Source: Icerya purchasi (taxonomy: Eukaryota; Arthropoda; Insecta; Hemiptera; Monophlebidae). From it: a DNA stretch of 64,000 nt. The stretch spans positions 179,448,695-179,512,694 of the forward strand of contig CM077115.1 in the NCBI GenBank assembly GCA_039619475.1, written 5' to 3'. Shown one piece after another: positions 12,723-26,016 of this stretch; the stretch's first letter is position 1, and each line of letters starts with the position of its first letter. The notes under the pieces are model-generated. The model was not told where the DNA came from and searched no databases. It was given only the letters and a program-made list of their open reading frames with translations. The position numbers and the translations under genes were made by a program.

Positions 12723-13019
12723 AAACCCTCATATACAATCTTATATAAAAAAAAAAAACAAAAAAAAAAACACTAGTATTGTAGGTTAATAATATAAAAG
12801 TGTTCTTACAAATTTATATTTAACTTTTCTCTAAATTTTTATAGCAAGCCGGTTAATTAAATAAGTAAAATTATTTTTATTTTATATCGCTCTTATGACT
12901 GATGGTGAAAATTAAATAATGTTTTTTTTATTTTCAGTTTCAAAAAGATATGCTGGTTTTAACATAATCGTCATAACAGTAATAAAATTTTCGGATAAAT
13001 CATACTAATACTCAGTAAA

Positions 13020-14270
13020 ATCAATTTTGCATGTGAGTTGTATTCATTAGCAAAGAAATCCATATTAAAGTTGCTTGATCCAATACAAAACTGCGCTCTT
13101 CGTATTATCCTGGGAGCCAGTTTGTGTTCATTAACGGAGACACTACTTCTAAAATACAGTTGCTCTTTATGTAGTTATCGTAGTTTATTAATGTGGTGGT
13201 CAGTAGAGAATAAATTGTGTGCCACTTCATGTCTGCGTTTTTCAACGATTCGCTAGTAAAGGTAAACAAAATGCTATATAAATACAGTATTCCCCTTCCA
13301 TGTTTTGCACAATTTAAAATAGGCTGCTTCTGTTCTCACCATGGGAACAACACTTAGTAAATACAAATATCACTATTAAAGTACAGTAATTTACAAACAT
13401 TACCAGAAGATCTTGAATAAACGGCTATTGCGATAATTAACAGATATAAACGAGTTCACAAAAGCGTATAGAGACGGATCTAAGCCGGTTCAGGTAAATT
13501 ATCCCCAGCAGAATGCGCGCACGAAGTTAATGATATATTAGTGGAGGTTCGATTAAATGATGCTTGTTGAGCGCTGGATACAGAAATGTTTGCGATTCTG
13601 TTTTTTTTTTTCTAGGATTACTATGAATCCAAGTTGTAATAAAAAAAAAGATACTAATTTTTATAGATTCTCTGGCTACGATATAAAGTTTATAAAAGAA
13701 TAATACAAAAGAATCAGTCGCGCAAAAAATTCAAAGAATTAAACCAGATGGACTACCATATTGAGTTTATATCGGTCCTTGCACATACCCAGATTCTAGG
13801 GAATGAGCGAGCGAATTTAGAAGCACGTTCTACTATGTTATCCCCGGTGCCGCATTGATCTTAAAGTCCAATAACGCTATTTAAAAATATGTTTAAATGA
13901 CAAATAAAACCAATGATTGAACACTATGGTGGCCGCCGATTAGTAGTCTGCGTGCTGAATACACTACTATCAATTGGCTAAGAGTAGGACATTTAGTTAA
14001 AAGCCATGACTACACACTACAAAGGACAACTCTCCCTGACACGTATCCTCACTGTGCAGAATTAAAAATCTCCCGTACAATCTGATCCATTGTCATAGAT
14101 TTATTGCAGTTCGTCCAAGCACTTTCACGTCGTTAGTAGAAACATTGGACAACAAATCACATCACACCTTAAAGAAATACCTGCACGATGCCATAGATCG
14201 TCTTTAAAGTAGCTTAGGCACCTTTCACTGTGATAACCGTGGTTAATACAGTGTCAAAAAAGAAAAAAGG
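13020..14270 (+). mobile_element. Degenerate I-like non-LTR retrotransposon (family C)
   Basis: The translation across frames aligns with family A from the post-RT region to the end: ELYSLAKKSILKLLDPIQNC followed by ALRIILGA at 13033-13120, an RNase H start with AYRDGSKP, then ALDTEMFAIL (about 13575-13605), LAHTQILGNERANLEARSTM at about 13774-13835 and INWLRVGHLVKSHDYTLQ in the C-terminal region. Stops and frameshifts are frequent. It ends in an A-rich stretch after a short hairpin at 14226-14253. The copy is older than A or E by its decay. Confidence 0.75.
14226..14253 (+). other. 3' UTR hairpin of family C
   Basis: CACTGT and ACAGTG flank a loop with GATAACC and GGTTAAT, matching in layout and loop words the hairpins of families A and E, with an entirely different stem sequence that still pairs. 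Confidence 0.55.
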
Positions 14271-14427
14271 AATATATATTTAAAAAAGTAATTAATTCAC
14301 AATATTATGCCGAACATAAATAATACACAAAACATATAAAAACATTCGAGTTGTAAATAATATTGTCCATTTTCTGTTATTACTTTATTAAAGATATTAC
14401 AAAAAACGTGTACTACAGAAATTATAT
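14271..14427. other. AT-rich spacer
   Basis: No recognisable feature between the end of the family C copy and the direct repeat that follows. Confidence 0.4.
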
Positions 14428-14549
14428 TTTAAAAAACATTAAAAATAGCCGACATGTTTCAGAGTGACGTACTCCATAATCATCATATTAAAAATTATTA
14501 AAAAACATCGACTAGTTTCAACGAAGTACCGTCATTATCAAGATGTTAA
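14428..14549. repeat. Two direct copies of a GCCGACatGTTTC motif
   Basis: Two units of about 60 bases share the order (T/C)CGAC-N2-(G)TTTCA, then GTAC(T/C)and TCATnATCA(T/A): the first is centred on AGCCGACATGTTTCAGAG (14450-14467), the second on ATCGACTAGTTTCAACGA (14507-14524). The same motif is in both arms of the inverted repeat at 51979-52209. Such CGAAACGCGTC-type motifs are often seen at the ends of Penelope-like elements, which is an inference only. Confidence 0.45.
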
Positions 14550-14640
14550 TTAATTATTTGGCTGAAATAAAATACTTTTTACGAAAATGTACTAATGAAT
14601 ATAAAATAAATTATAATACATTAAACGAAAATTATTGATG

Positions 14641-16700
14641 TTTTTTTTTTTTTTTTTTCTCTTAGGCACAACTATAGCGGATCTTAGCACAGAAACTGAG
14701 GGAGGAGAGTCAGTTAGACGTAGACCCGGTCAGATATTGATTAAAAATGGAAGAACTAAGGATTGGAACAAGATCGACGGAAATGATAAGATATAAGAGA
14801 CACAGTAATGATTAGGGAACTTAAGAGACAACAAAATACGAAGCGGCACGTTTATTCAAGGGAGAGGGTATTCGAAGAAGATATCGCAGACGGCTTCGTC
14901 GTTAGGAGAAGAGGATTATTAAGGAAAAGTGCGAAAAAAAAACGAAAATGTAAGAAAGGAAGGAGAGTATGATTAAGGCATACGCGAATAATGTAGACGA
15001 CAGCGGACAACGAAGCTAAGATTGAATAAATTAGTGGAAGGAAAGTTGGTTGGAAAAGGAAGAGGCATAAATGTCTGATCAGAATCTAGTATGAAATGTT
15101 TTACATAGTGGAAGCAAATTAGAAGCAGGAATTTTTGTGAAATAAAAACGGCAAGGCACAACAATCTGACCCAAGGAATGTGCCATTTCATTATCCTTTA
15201 TTGCCATATGTCCGGGAACGCAGAGAAAATCGATGTGGATAGAATGAAGTGAGAGGAGAGTGCGAAAAAAAATGCGAATACGGTGGATAAAAAGTCCGAG
15301 GAGTGAGCGGAGAAATGTGAGAAAATCTCTTTAAAAGCACATGTGGAATCAGAGATAATCAAATATTTGGAGGAGGATCGATGGGAGAAGATATAAATAA
15401 TAGAACGTGAGATGAGTCATTAACTCGGCGGTAAAGATAGTACAGAAAAAAGAAAGATGAAAAGAAAGAAGTATTTGTCCGGAAGGATGAAATAGGCCCC
15501 AGCGGCACTAGTCTTCTTCGAACGACCCGTATAAATGGTCTTGTGAGAAGAAAATCGGGATTTGATAAAACTATGGAATTCCAGTATAATTGCTGTATTG
15601 GAAAGGAATTTGGAGGGAAGAGAAAAAAAGAAAACATTGGGCGGATTGGAAAGATTTGCGAAATTGAAGGAAAAGTAGGAAAGATTATTATAGGAAAAAA
15701 TAATTCATTCGCTAAGTGGGCTAGGATAGGAATTTTTTTTTGGACTAAAGCGTCAGTTTTGCAGAATAGAGAGGAATGAAGAAATGAAAAGAGAAGGTGA
15801 CTCAGCGAGAACTGTTGGTATTAGAGGGGAACTGAAAGCACTAAGGCGAAGACGAATATAAGAATTTTGGATTATATCCGGCTTGGATAGAGGTGATTTT
15901 AAGGCAAGTTATTTCGTTCGCGTCTATAATATCGTGGCACGAGGAAAAGAGAAGAAAGTCATCTGCAAAGAACGAGGAGGAGCAATTCGTAGAAGGAGAA
16001 GATTTCAAAGGCATTCATTAATGTGGATTTCGGTGTTGGTTATTGCATTTTTCTACATGTTTACTTAGAATTTTGCAGAAAATTCATTTATAAATAGTAA
16101 ACTGTAGTTTAAATCGAAAATTTTACTGATGCAGCAGATACTCGTAGCTTTAAAACTTTTTTGTCATTAAATAAAACAACAATTGTAAACTATTCGTTAA
16201 TAATAGCAATTTCGCTACACAATATTCAATGTTAGACATTTGATTTAATTTTTATTTTTTACTGTTTAAAAGATTTTTTTCACTCTAATATAATGTTTAA
16301 TTGCCTGTAATTAAAATCAGAAAATTCTTGTAGAACGTTTAACTATCTGGAACCCCAAGGATGGGGAGGAAGAGAATGTTGAATAGAAAAGTAAAAGAGA
16401 CCAAAATAAGAAAATAAAGAATAGCAGGAGTTGAGCCATAGTCTGGAAAGAGTCAGTTAGGGAAAAAAGAGCAATATTACGAGCTGCGTCCGGGTCGAAA
16501 ATCGAACATATTGTTAGGTAATAGATCACTGTGATCGAGCCATCGAACAAGAAGTTTGTTAAATTAAACTTTCGAAAAGTTTCCTGACGTACGAAACAAG
16601 AGAAATAGGAGGGCGAGACAAGGAAAAATAAAGTTTTGGGATAGGAACAATAATAAAAGTATTTCAAGATAGAGGAATACAACTGGAGCTAAGAAATGAG
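14641..16700 (-). mobile_element. Degenerate family B-like non-LTR retrotransposon with poly(A) tail (copy B2)
   Basis: On the plus strand the block starts with a T18 run (14641-14658), the complement of a poly(A) tail, followed by a markedly purine-rich region, i.e. pyrimidine-rich coding on the minus strand like the other B copies. The minus strand reads IHIDFLCVPGHMAIKDNEMA at about 15240-15175, the RNase H stretch before the last catalytic position. Further upstream only scattered RT-like words remain (for example the region of 16320-16480). All frames are broken. The 5' limit is uncertain; similar purine-rich sequence continues to about 17800. Confidence 0.5.
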
Positions 16701-17800
16701 TTGAAAATGTTTAAAAGTATCCGGAGAAAAAAATCAGAAAGATTTTTAGGAACAGAAAAAATGATTCGATCTAATTCTGAAGAGGAATTAAAGGAATTGA
16801 TTAAAGATGAATGGAGTTCTGATAAAAGAAAAATTAAGAAAATGTGAAGAGTTAAGAAAAGACGAGAAAGGACAGGATTCCCGGAAGCTAGAAACATAGC
16901 AATGAGGTATAGTATTAATAAACGTTATTAGTTTTTCAGGAGGAAAACTATGATTGGAATAACGAAAGGCCTTAGCTATTTTGTATACATGAGAAATAGA
17001 AATGGATCGAGAAAAAAGGAACAGAAGCTTTTCCATTAGTTATTTGCTGTTTTAAAAATAAGTCTGGCTTTAACATTGGCATTCTTATGAGCCAGAAAGT
17101 TAGAAAGAGACGGACAGAAGTGACAAGTTCTCTAAGTGGACATATTTAAATAAAGGCCGCTTTACATTCCTCATTTCACCACAATGAGAGGGACGTTTTG
17201 GGTTTTTTGTGGGGGGAATTAGGAAAATAGAAGTACAAGAATGAGTTAAGGCGAAGGAGATTGATTCAACAAGAAGTCATATTGGAAAGATGGGTTTGAA
17301 TTAGGATAAATTGAAGAGGACGAGCGGCCAGCGAGAGAGTGGAAGATGACCCAGAGGATTCGTTTGGGAGAGTAAAAAGGCTTATAAGAAGCTTAAGAAG
17401 GAAACCCGTTAAAAGAAATGTCTGTAGGAGTATGATCATTTCCGAAGGTGCCGTTTACAGTTGACCATGAGTACACTTGAGACTAAGATTAGGAGAAGTG
17501 AAGACTGATCGATAGAACTGGAAGACAAAGGATTTTTAACACCATTATTATTATGAAGGATTAAGTGATTTTTTAAGATAAAATTTTTAAACACGAAACT
17601 ATTACTGTTGTGCCAACTACACAGCCTTAAACATTGCAATCGTCCGTCTATAAAAAACGGAGAAGGGAGTGAATTAATAGATGATTGAAAACGGAGGGGT
17701 TACGTAGATCATAGTTAGGAGGAATGTAAGACGAGATGAGATTAAATGGCTTTGAGGAGATGTTAAGTATTGAGATGAGGGCAAAATTTGGATTATTATT
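16701..17800. other. Purine-rich region, possibly the decayed 5' part of copy B2
   Basis: The plus strand stays rich in A and G in the same manner as 14660-16700. I found no diagnostic endonuclease or RT word in it; the assignment to copy B2 is by composition only. Confidence 0.3.
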
Positions 17801-18257
17801 AAAATGGTTCTCTCTGACTATCTAGTGACGAAATTTTTACAGTATTGCCCTATAAAAAATGTTTTTTTCAAAAACGATTTTAATGTAACAACCGGGGTCA
17901 CTACTAATAGCGGTGTGGTTATTTTACTACATATGTACATATAAAAGTTATTATTATGAACAAAAACAACAAAAGAGAGAAAACATTAAAATTGTTTTAG
18001 TCGCAGGAACTCGGCAATTAAATATTTTTGATACAATTTGTAAAATGAGACTTTGGAAGATAATATTAGTCTACAGAAGAAATGAACGTTGTATATATGT
18101 ATGTAGTAACAGCGTTAAGATTATATTACTGAAATCGGCTGATATATCATTCGGAAATGTTGAAGGGAGGGGAGAAATAATAGGGTCTTGAATGTATATT
18201 GTGTACGCAGTCCAGTGCGTTTGTTCACCGTGCGCTCTCCACCGTCGGTTCCGTTTG

Positions 18258-18333
<76 letters not shown>

Positions 18334-20429
18334 AATATATATACTTTTTGGTTTTGCATTATCAAGTTAAACACACGTTAATGTGATTTGAGTGACGTAT
18401 TTAATATATCTACAGACATACAGAGTTTTCCGGAGTCCGAATAAAGATCAGTAGTCTGAATAAGACGGGGAAAAAACTAAATTCTTTGCTAGTTTGTTTA
18501 GTTTAAAGTTTGAATAATGGCACGCTTCACTAAATGACGAACGCATAGAAAAATCCGCTCAAGTTAAATTCGTAATCGTTGACATTATATTATTATTTCG
18601 TTGGAGAGCGTTATTTAAATTTTGTCGGAAATTCGACGCTAAGAAACGATAAAAATAGCGAAAAAATAAAGTTTCAACTAAAAAAATGCGCGGGAGAATG
18701 TAATTTAAAAGAAAAACTGTAAAAATTTATTGGCTATGAAGAAGAGCGCGTCTTTTGCGCACGTAGATGTTATGAACATTAAGCAAAAACGGGCAAACTA
18801 ACTGGAAATAATACCGCTGAAAGAATCAAATGATGATAAATGGAGCAAATGGAAGAATTAAGAACTCAAAAGATGTGAGAAATAAAATTGGAAAAGAGTA
18901 ATTGGAAAACAACAAGCAAGCACCGAGCTGGAAATGGCTGCAGTAAAAAAAGTTTTTATTACTTCAGCACGGAGAACACATATCAAGACAAAGTGAATTC
19001 TGAGAAAAATTGAAAAAGTTGCAATGGTCGTCCTCCTAAGGGAAATTTCGCTAGTTGTGATGGTAAATTTTTCAAGCGCGACTATCAGTAGTGATCAGAA
19101 ATTTTATTAGAACTCTTTTATCTTCTATTTGTCCGTTTTCACTCTTCCCCCGTTCCCTGTCTGAAGACAATTTTATCCTTCTTATTTCTTCGGTAATGAC
19201 GAAATTTTTCATAAAAAATGAAAAAAACCCGCAGAAACACCGAATGATTAAAAACGGGAAAAATGCGAAAAAGCCGATTTGATTAAAAACTGCTGCTACA
19301 CGATACGCTTTTGACAAGTTCGCAGACCGCACTTGTACTGGTAATTAATCAAAGATCGCAACATGTATTTATCGTTCGTTTTGAAGCAGTAACGAAATCG
19401 ACCGGACGACATGGCGTTGCTGTGAATTAAAAAGCTTTTTTGAATTACATTAAAACGGTAAATTTTCGTATTTAATGGTAGGATGTAGACGGTTGGCGAT
19501 AACTGTATATTTAAAAGTCTTATTCGTTTCTTATTTTATGGCAAATATGTCGGTATTTCGACATGTTCATTATTATTGAACACGAGTGATGGAAAGTAGA
19601 ATGAAAATTATCGACTGTATCTTAAAATTGGAATCTATAGGCAAATCTATATTATTCCACTTAACCTTCTTATTATGCGCGTTGTTCCGTTTACACAAAA
19701 ACAGGTAACAAATGAGAGAAAATTCGTCGACTTTGTTTCAGAATAGGTCGATCCGGTATATAACTGCGGTTAATAGAAAGCATTTTCTGAAAGAAAAATA
19801 TACCTGGTTTTCCGTGCAGCTTGAATAACGGCTATCATTCACAACCGCTCTGAACTTAAATTCTGAAATCGACTGACCGTTCGTTGATGACTGATGGCCT
19901 TTCTTGTGGCCTATAGGTTTCTCCTTTAGTCTGTAGTTACACTTTCCCATTTGCATTATTTTAGGGTCCGGATGGTGTAGGTAAGCACTGTCACTACTAG
20001 TATTTAACAATGGCTCAGCGCATTATTTGTTACAGTGTCGATGGCCTTCTCACGTCAAATGAACCAATCTATTCAGTGCTAGCGTATTATCCACACTGCT
20101 CAGCAGAACAGGTATCGTAGAAGATTTCACATTGCTTCTGATACTGATCATTCCCTGAAGTACTAGTAATGTAATTTTGGAGCTATGTACAATATTACGA
20201 ATATTAATGGTAAGAAATCTTCTCACTAGTTTCCAGTGCGATCAGCATACAAACGGACATAAAAGCGCGAACGCAAAAGAGAATGAAAGGAGGTATCGAC
20301 CGCATTAGGTAATCCCCCTCCCCCCCCGTAAAGAGATCGTTTTAATTTTCGTCGACATGTTCAAATTATCGTTTCTAGGAATACCCATCGTCGTGATCTT
20401 TTGTGATAAGATCTCAAAGTTTTTCAGTC
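17801..20429. other. No gene recognised; contains a (TA)n block
   Basis: The frames at 18071-18386 are translations of the microsatellite. The frames at 19072-19332 (minus) and 19738-20010 (minus, 90 codons) have no domain that I recognise. Confidence 0.45.
18258..18345. repeat. (TA)n microsatellite with TACA interruptions
   Basis: Alternating TA is broken by three ACATA variants and a terminal AAATATATA. It produces the IYIYIY-type open frames on both strands. Confidence 0.95.
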
Positions 20430-20560
20430 CAATGAAGGCGGTTAGTAATACTGCCTTATAATTATTATACAAATCCTTGATTCTTACTCAACTGGACTAT
20501 TGTTGCATAGTACTGAAATCGATCCTAAAAAGAATTCGATATATCGTATTATTTAGACCG
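20430..20560 (+). mobile_element. Possible reverse transcriptase thumb remnant
   Basis: The translation LYKSLILTQLDYCCIVLKSI resembles the conserved LYKSLI-P-LDYC-IVW stretch downstream of the RT palm in Jockey/CR1/Penelope-type elements. Only about 30 residues match and the surroundings give no further support. Confidence 0.35.
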
Positions 20561-23500
20561 TTGACTGATTATGGTCATGACTACAATCTTTACCGAAGGA
20601 AAAAAATATTCACATCCTTTACCTGTAAAAAGAATTTTTGGTATCGGATATGTTCATAATTAAATATCGCACTATAACTTTCATTGATTTATCAATTCCT
20701 TTTTATTATTATTCAACATCTACGGATTTATACAACTTTACTGGTCAATAGAATAATGAAATACTATACGCACAGTAGTATTAAGCTTTTAGTTCTTACT
20801 ACACCACTCAAAGTAATATCAACCTAAGTAGTCTAGACATCAATATTTTCAAACCATGAAATCAATTTTTTGTCTCATGTTTATTTTTTAATAATTCTTT
20901 TTATCGCCCTATACTGTGCATTTCTTTAAATATTCACGTATAATTTTAAATTGAAAAAAAAAAAAAAAAAAAAATAGTGCGATTGTTGGCAATTTGTATA
21001 ATGTCTAATATTATCGTTTAAAAGTTTTTCAACTTTTTTCTTGAGACATCAGTTCGCGTTGCTGAACCAGTGTGACCGTAGATAAAGTTTGTTATTTCAT
21101 TTCTTAATGATTGAACATGGTAGAGTTTTAATAGGTGTACGTGTAGTGGGATTTCTGGTATAATTTTCATCTCGTAATCATTGACGTAAGAACACAAAAT
21201 CTCTTCGCTATGTAGAAAATAGTCAAATTTTGTTGGGTACTTAATTGGCGCAGTGTAGTCTTGACAACTGAAATAGAGTGTCCGGAATGTATGTATAAAC
21301 TTAATACACATCCGATTCTAAGGATATTATGTAACGGAGATGCAACACAACTGACAGATGCAATTATGTAGATTGTTGGAGAAAGTAAGGTTAGTTTTTA
21401 ACAGGTATACATTCAAGTTATGCTAATAATAATGGTGATGTTTATGCGTAATCCTACGATGGCATATGCTGGAATAGATAGTGTACGTCTGCTGAAGTAA
21501 GGTCGTATTTGGGAATGATCGGTGCGTGCCCTCAAAGTTTGTCGGTGTTACGATCGCTGATTTGGGATTTTTTAATATGTACGGGGGTGAGAATTTGCAG
21601 TTAGCCTCCTAAAGGATTATCGGTCGGATTATGAAAAACAAACGCAGGAGGGGAATGTTTAATGTTTCATACTTTGGATAGTTTGGGTAAAGACAGAAAA
21701 TTCAGGTTAGATTTTGAAAATGAAAGTCGTGTTTTAAAGTTAGTTTCAAGCCCCGGGCACTTTCGGTTGTGACGTAAGAAAATACAGTGTAAATCTATAC
21801 AGACTACTCGGCATGCAATTCGGACAAAGCCATAATAATAAATAAACGGTATACTTTTGGAAGGCAACTTGTTGGCTGTCCAGCGTTAGCGCACTGAACG
21901 TACCGATATTATTATTCTAGCAGCGCCACATTGCAGCTTCTGCACTTAAAATAGCAACGTCAGTCGCGTCAGTGATTTCAGTATCCTACTGCAACCTAAC
22001 TATTAGTAAAGTGTTTTTTATCGTGCTTGAAATTATTCATCATTTAACGTGGTCGTTCGAACGTTAAAGTACTAAGCGAGAGGTCTGGACGTTACGATTA
22101 ATATTAAATCGGACTACTATAGCAGAAGCGATGAGAAGAAAAAGGTCATTCGTTTTAATTTTATTACCGTTGAATGGTATTCGAGAATGAGCCAGTTAAG
22201 TTTAAAAATATGCGAATTTATTTAAACGGGGTTATCTCTAAGGGGTGTTACGTTTAATAAAATGACACTGCTAATTCGATAATAAAATGCACTCGTAATG
22301 AACGTAATTCAGAGAGAAGTACTTCTTAATATAATTTTGAAGAAGAAATTTTACGAAGAAATTATCCGGGACCATGATGAAATTCTTTTTAAATTGATAG
22401 TGAAATTTTAATAAAACTCTTCAAGCTGGAAGCGAGATTCGGAAAATTCGCACCTGAGGCAGGCTGCGTCAACATGATGGATATTCGTTTTTGTACTGTC
22501 AGCGAAGAAGGGACGTCCAGTTGAATAACTAAGCTCAATTTGATTACACTAGCCCGCGTGCTGCAAGCGTCTACATGTAAGTCACTATTGGACAAGTGTG
22601 TATGTTTGCGCGCGGTTATTCTAGTACTAATTTCGTAAGAACGTCGTTCGCTTTTTCGATATTGGTTATCGGTTACAGCGCATCGGTCAGTTTGAAAGAT
22701 GTATCGTTTTTTCATGACGCCAGAGAATCGTGCCGAATCAAAACTAATGCGTAACCTCGTTTTTTTCTTTTTATTTTACTTTGATTTTTTCAGCGTAAAA
22801 ATGTTTAATCAGTATTATGAAAAAAAAAAAAAAATCACTTACTATATAAGATAATATTCATGTCCGTGGATATACTGTTTTAAAATAATATTTTGTAAAT
22901 AAGGCTTGATATTTTCAGTCATAATGAGGGCAGACGCTTCAGTGCTAGCGATTTATTGATCTGAGCAAAACAGCTAAACTGTTCAAGTGACTTTCAGGCT
23001 TTTTGCGCATTTCGGAAAAAAATTTACAATATCAGCTACATTTCTTAAATCTTCACGTAACCATCACTAGTGTTAGAGATATCAGAGTGTCGCTGTTTCT
23101 CAGTATTTTAGATTTTTTATATTATTTTTATATTTCTTGATTCAGCTCAGTTCCATAAGTAGCTGCACGTTCAAAGTGGTCTGTTTTTTTTTTTTTTTTT
23201 TACTTTCCGCTTTTTTAAAGTCGTAAATCAATGAGGAATTTTTCCCGTTCGGCCCATAGGAGGCAGAAAAAATACATATTAATGTGAGTTTTGTATTTTT
23301 TTCTTTGTGTCTTTTTGCAAGAAACGATAATTTTTTTTCCATCCGAGAGAAAACAGTTACTAGAAACGTTTTACGAGAACGAAGTTGCCTCGTAATTATA
23401 CCCGATTTCGATCGAAATTCAGTCATTGTTTCGTTTCGGTAACAGTGTCGTTTAAATAATAATAATAATCGAAAGAAAAAAAAAACTTTCACTCTCGGCC

Positions 23501-24579
23501 GCGACAAATTCGGATTTGTTCATTTCGTCAACACTGTCATTTTTCCGTCGTACTTCCAGAACTGGCCTATAGAGAGGGGCTCGATTTTAAAATAAGAAAA
23601 AAGAAGGACCCACGTCGTCGATTTCTTAGTTTTTAATCGACGCGTCTGACAAATTGCCCGGGTGGTACAGCGTTAAATATACAATTATACCCGAATTTGG
23701 CTTATTTTTCCGACGGAACGATGCTAGCGAAATTTAATAACTTTCTATCGATGTTCGAAACGTAGGTTTAGTTGTTTTTTTTATCTCTTGTATCGTTATT
23801 TAAAAACATTATAACCGTCTCAAATCCGGACAAAACTATCCCGTCAGCAGCCGGTTTGATACTTTTTCGAATTGGTCTTGTTTTTTGCTGCGATGATCCT
23901 CGTCGCATCATAGGCGCGACCTTTAATTCCGGCAAGATCATCTCCGTTTTGGACACTGTCTCTGCTGCCTCCATCGGGAAATAACGAGTAAAACCGTTTT
24001 TTTTTTTTTTTTTTTTTAGCGCAGCGAGCGGAAATGGGTGAATTTATCGAAGATTCTCCTTAATGGCTAATTCATAGAAAACAACTCCTTATCCTTTTCT
24101 ATTTTAAAATCGAGCTTTACACACTTAGTTCTGCACCGGGGACAGATTTATCCGGAATATCAAGAGAGAATACGACCGAAAATAATTAAATTGGAATGTA
24201 AAAAGTATACAACCTTCTTGAGATGCGCTCTGTCTAACGAAATCCGATTCTTAACGAGGGAGGAGGTCTCGGATGGAAAAATTGGAAACGTTCCGACGGC
24301 CAAGTTATCAGAAAACCAAAACTCAACTCTAAGCCTTGATTGTTCAGACATTCAAGTTGTCAGATAAACATACAGGACGCTTCCGGGACACAGCAGAGGA
24401 ACGTAATTTTCCGTCTCCGGATAATTACTATGCATTAAAACTGTTCGGTTGTTTGCAATTAAACTATGCGTACAACAACAAGAACAACAAGAACGGCAAT
24501 TTGTATGCGACCGGAGCAGCGATTTTGAAACCAGGCGACTGTTGCTGCATGGGCCGGGGCAAAAAGAGACGAGCGATGT
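20561..24579. other. No gene recognised
   Basis: Frames of 97-121 codons occur at 21018-21311 (minus) and 23142-23507 (minus), neither with a domain that I recognise; the second contains homopolymer-coded runs. Poly(A/T) runs lie at about 20956-20974, 22820-22833, 23183-23200 and 24000-24017. Confidence 0.45.
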
Positions 24580-24770
24580 AGAGGGCCTTCGGGCCAGCAC
24601 TCGGCGATGACGATTACTATTTAGCCAGCGAGCGCGTGAGCCACAAGCGATATTAGCACCGCGTGAAAATTAACGCGTCTAATTATCGCGTTGCGTTAAA
24701 GTTACGCGCGGCGACGCTGTGACGGAAGAACTGTCGGTGGCAGCGGAATTGTTCGTTTCGGCGTTCGCTT
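24580..24770. other. CpG- and GC-rich island in AT-rich surroundings
   Basis: This block has dense CG dinucleotides, for example GCGTGAAAATTAACGCGTC and GTTACGCGCGGCGACGC. It is non-coding in all frames that I checked by eye. It could be a regulatory element or a promoter-proximal region, but I recognise no core promoter motif or transcript. Confidence 0.4.
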
Positions 24771-26016
24771 CGGATGATACAATTAAGACTGGCTGTATGC
24801 CGAAGGCGTTCTTTAGCTAATTTCCAGCCTTAATGCAGCAAAAAACAGACTGCACAAGACGGCAGAAGCAATTACTGCAGAGTCTAGCACAGTTTGACAG
24901 CGCCTTCAAAACCGCCTTCACGTCAATCGGGAAAGAAATTTTAAAAATCATGCCGGGAAATGCTCCGAGACGTGACTGGAACCAACTGCTCTCCTCGTCT
25001 CTCTATCCGACCTCGCTAATCGAACGCGATTATTGTTATTTCGCGAGAAATAAATTTCGAACATTTTTCCGGTTCTGGGTAGCAGCAGCTCGAAACGATT
25101 TCCTTCTTCAGCGTTAACGATGATGAAGTCAACTTGGCCGCATTAAGGAAAATGAAAGAGTGCACTTTAAATTAAAACTGCCTAATTGAATAGAAACTAA
25201 AAGCGGGCCATCTTTTGGCTTGTTTCGGAAAACCAATGACCATCCGTAAAAATACGGTCCCTACCGAATTACTGATGCAAAAGCGTTCCTGCAGCCGCCT
25301 TTTCTATTGCTGCACTGGTGAATAACAGCGCCGTCGGTATGTTAAACGTTTTTTTATACGGGGGAAAGTTATGTAGGCCCTATAAGGACTTTATCGCGAG
25401 GCACTTTTGTTACTTTTTTTTTTTTTTTTGTCCTAGTAAATATAACTTGGTGAGATTTTATTGTAAAAAAGTATATTTATAATTCGAAAAAAAGGAAGAA
25501 AAACACGCAAGAAAAAAAAGGAAAAAGACGTGGGTTTTTGTGACACTTGGTGTATTTTGGAAAAATTGCCCGGGCGCTTCATTTTAAATATAAGACTTTT
25601 CAAAAAGAGTCTCCCGTTCGCAGTAATAAAAGGAGAATGAAAAAAGACAAAAAAAAAAGTACAAAATTTATATTAGAAGAAAATACTGTTAAAGTAAAGA
25701 AAAAAAAAAAACACGACTCAAAGGGACAATAGCTGCTAAAAAGATGATAACTTTTCATTTCGCTTAAAAATAAAACTGCGCAGCAAAAAAAAACAATAAT
25801 AATAATAATCGGAAAAAGTTAGCCTTTGGCATCATGGCATATTTCGTGGGGGCGAGAAAAAAAAAAGAAGCAGAGGTAAAAAATCGTTTAGAGAAACAAA
25901 AGCGATTGACACAAAAAGCCCAATTGGAAAGTGCACACATGCGATTACTGTAATTGCCATCGCTTGATGCCACATCACCGCATCTGTGCATTATAGCGCG
26001 CTGTTAGTATAAAGCA
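24771..26016. other. No gene recognised
   Basis: A 94-codon frame at 24833-25117 (plus) lacks a recognisable domain. Homopolymer runs occur at about 25417-25430 and 25700-25711. Confidence 0.4.

Larger units (their letters stand above)
9615..12768 (+). mobile_element. 5'-truncated I-like non-LTR retrotransposon (family E) with target-site duplication
   Basis: The element runs from inside its endonuclease domain to an A-rich tail (12747-12770). It is flanked by perfect direct repeats AACACTAGTAT at 9604-9614 and 12769-12779, the expected target-site duplication of target-primed reverse transcription. The first two bases could belong to the tail, since the repeat begins with AA. Its base composition is visibly richer in GC than the neighbourhood, consistent with a younger insertion. 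It carries a 3' UTR hairpin (12681-12722) shared with families A and C. A coding deletion makes it non-autonomous. Confidence 0.93.

Noticed and set aside
18071..18386. Three overlapping open frames rich in I and Y
   Set aside because: They are translations of a (TA)n microsatellite on both strands.
23142..23507. 121-codon minus-strand frame as a gene
   Set aside because: It contains homopolymer-coded phenylalanine and lysine runs and no recognisable domain.
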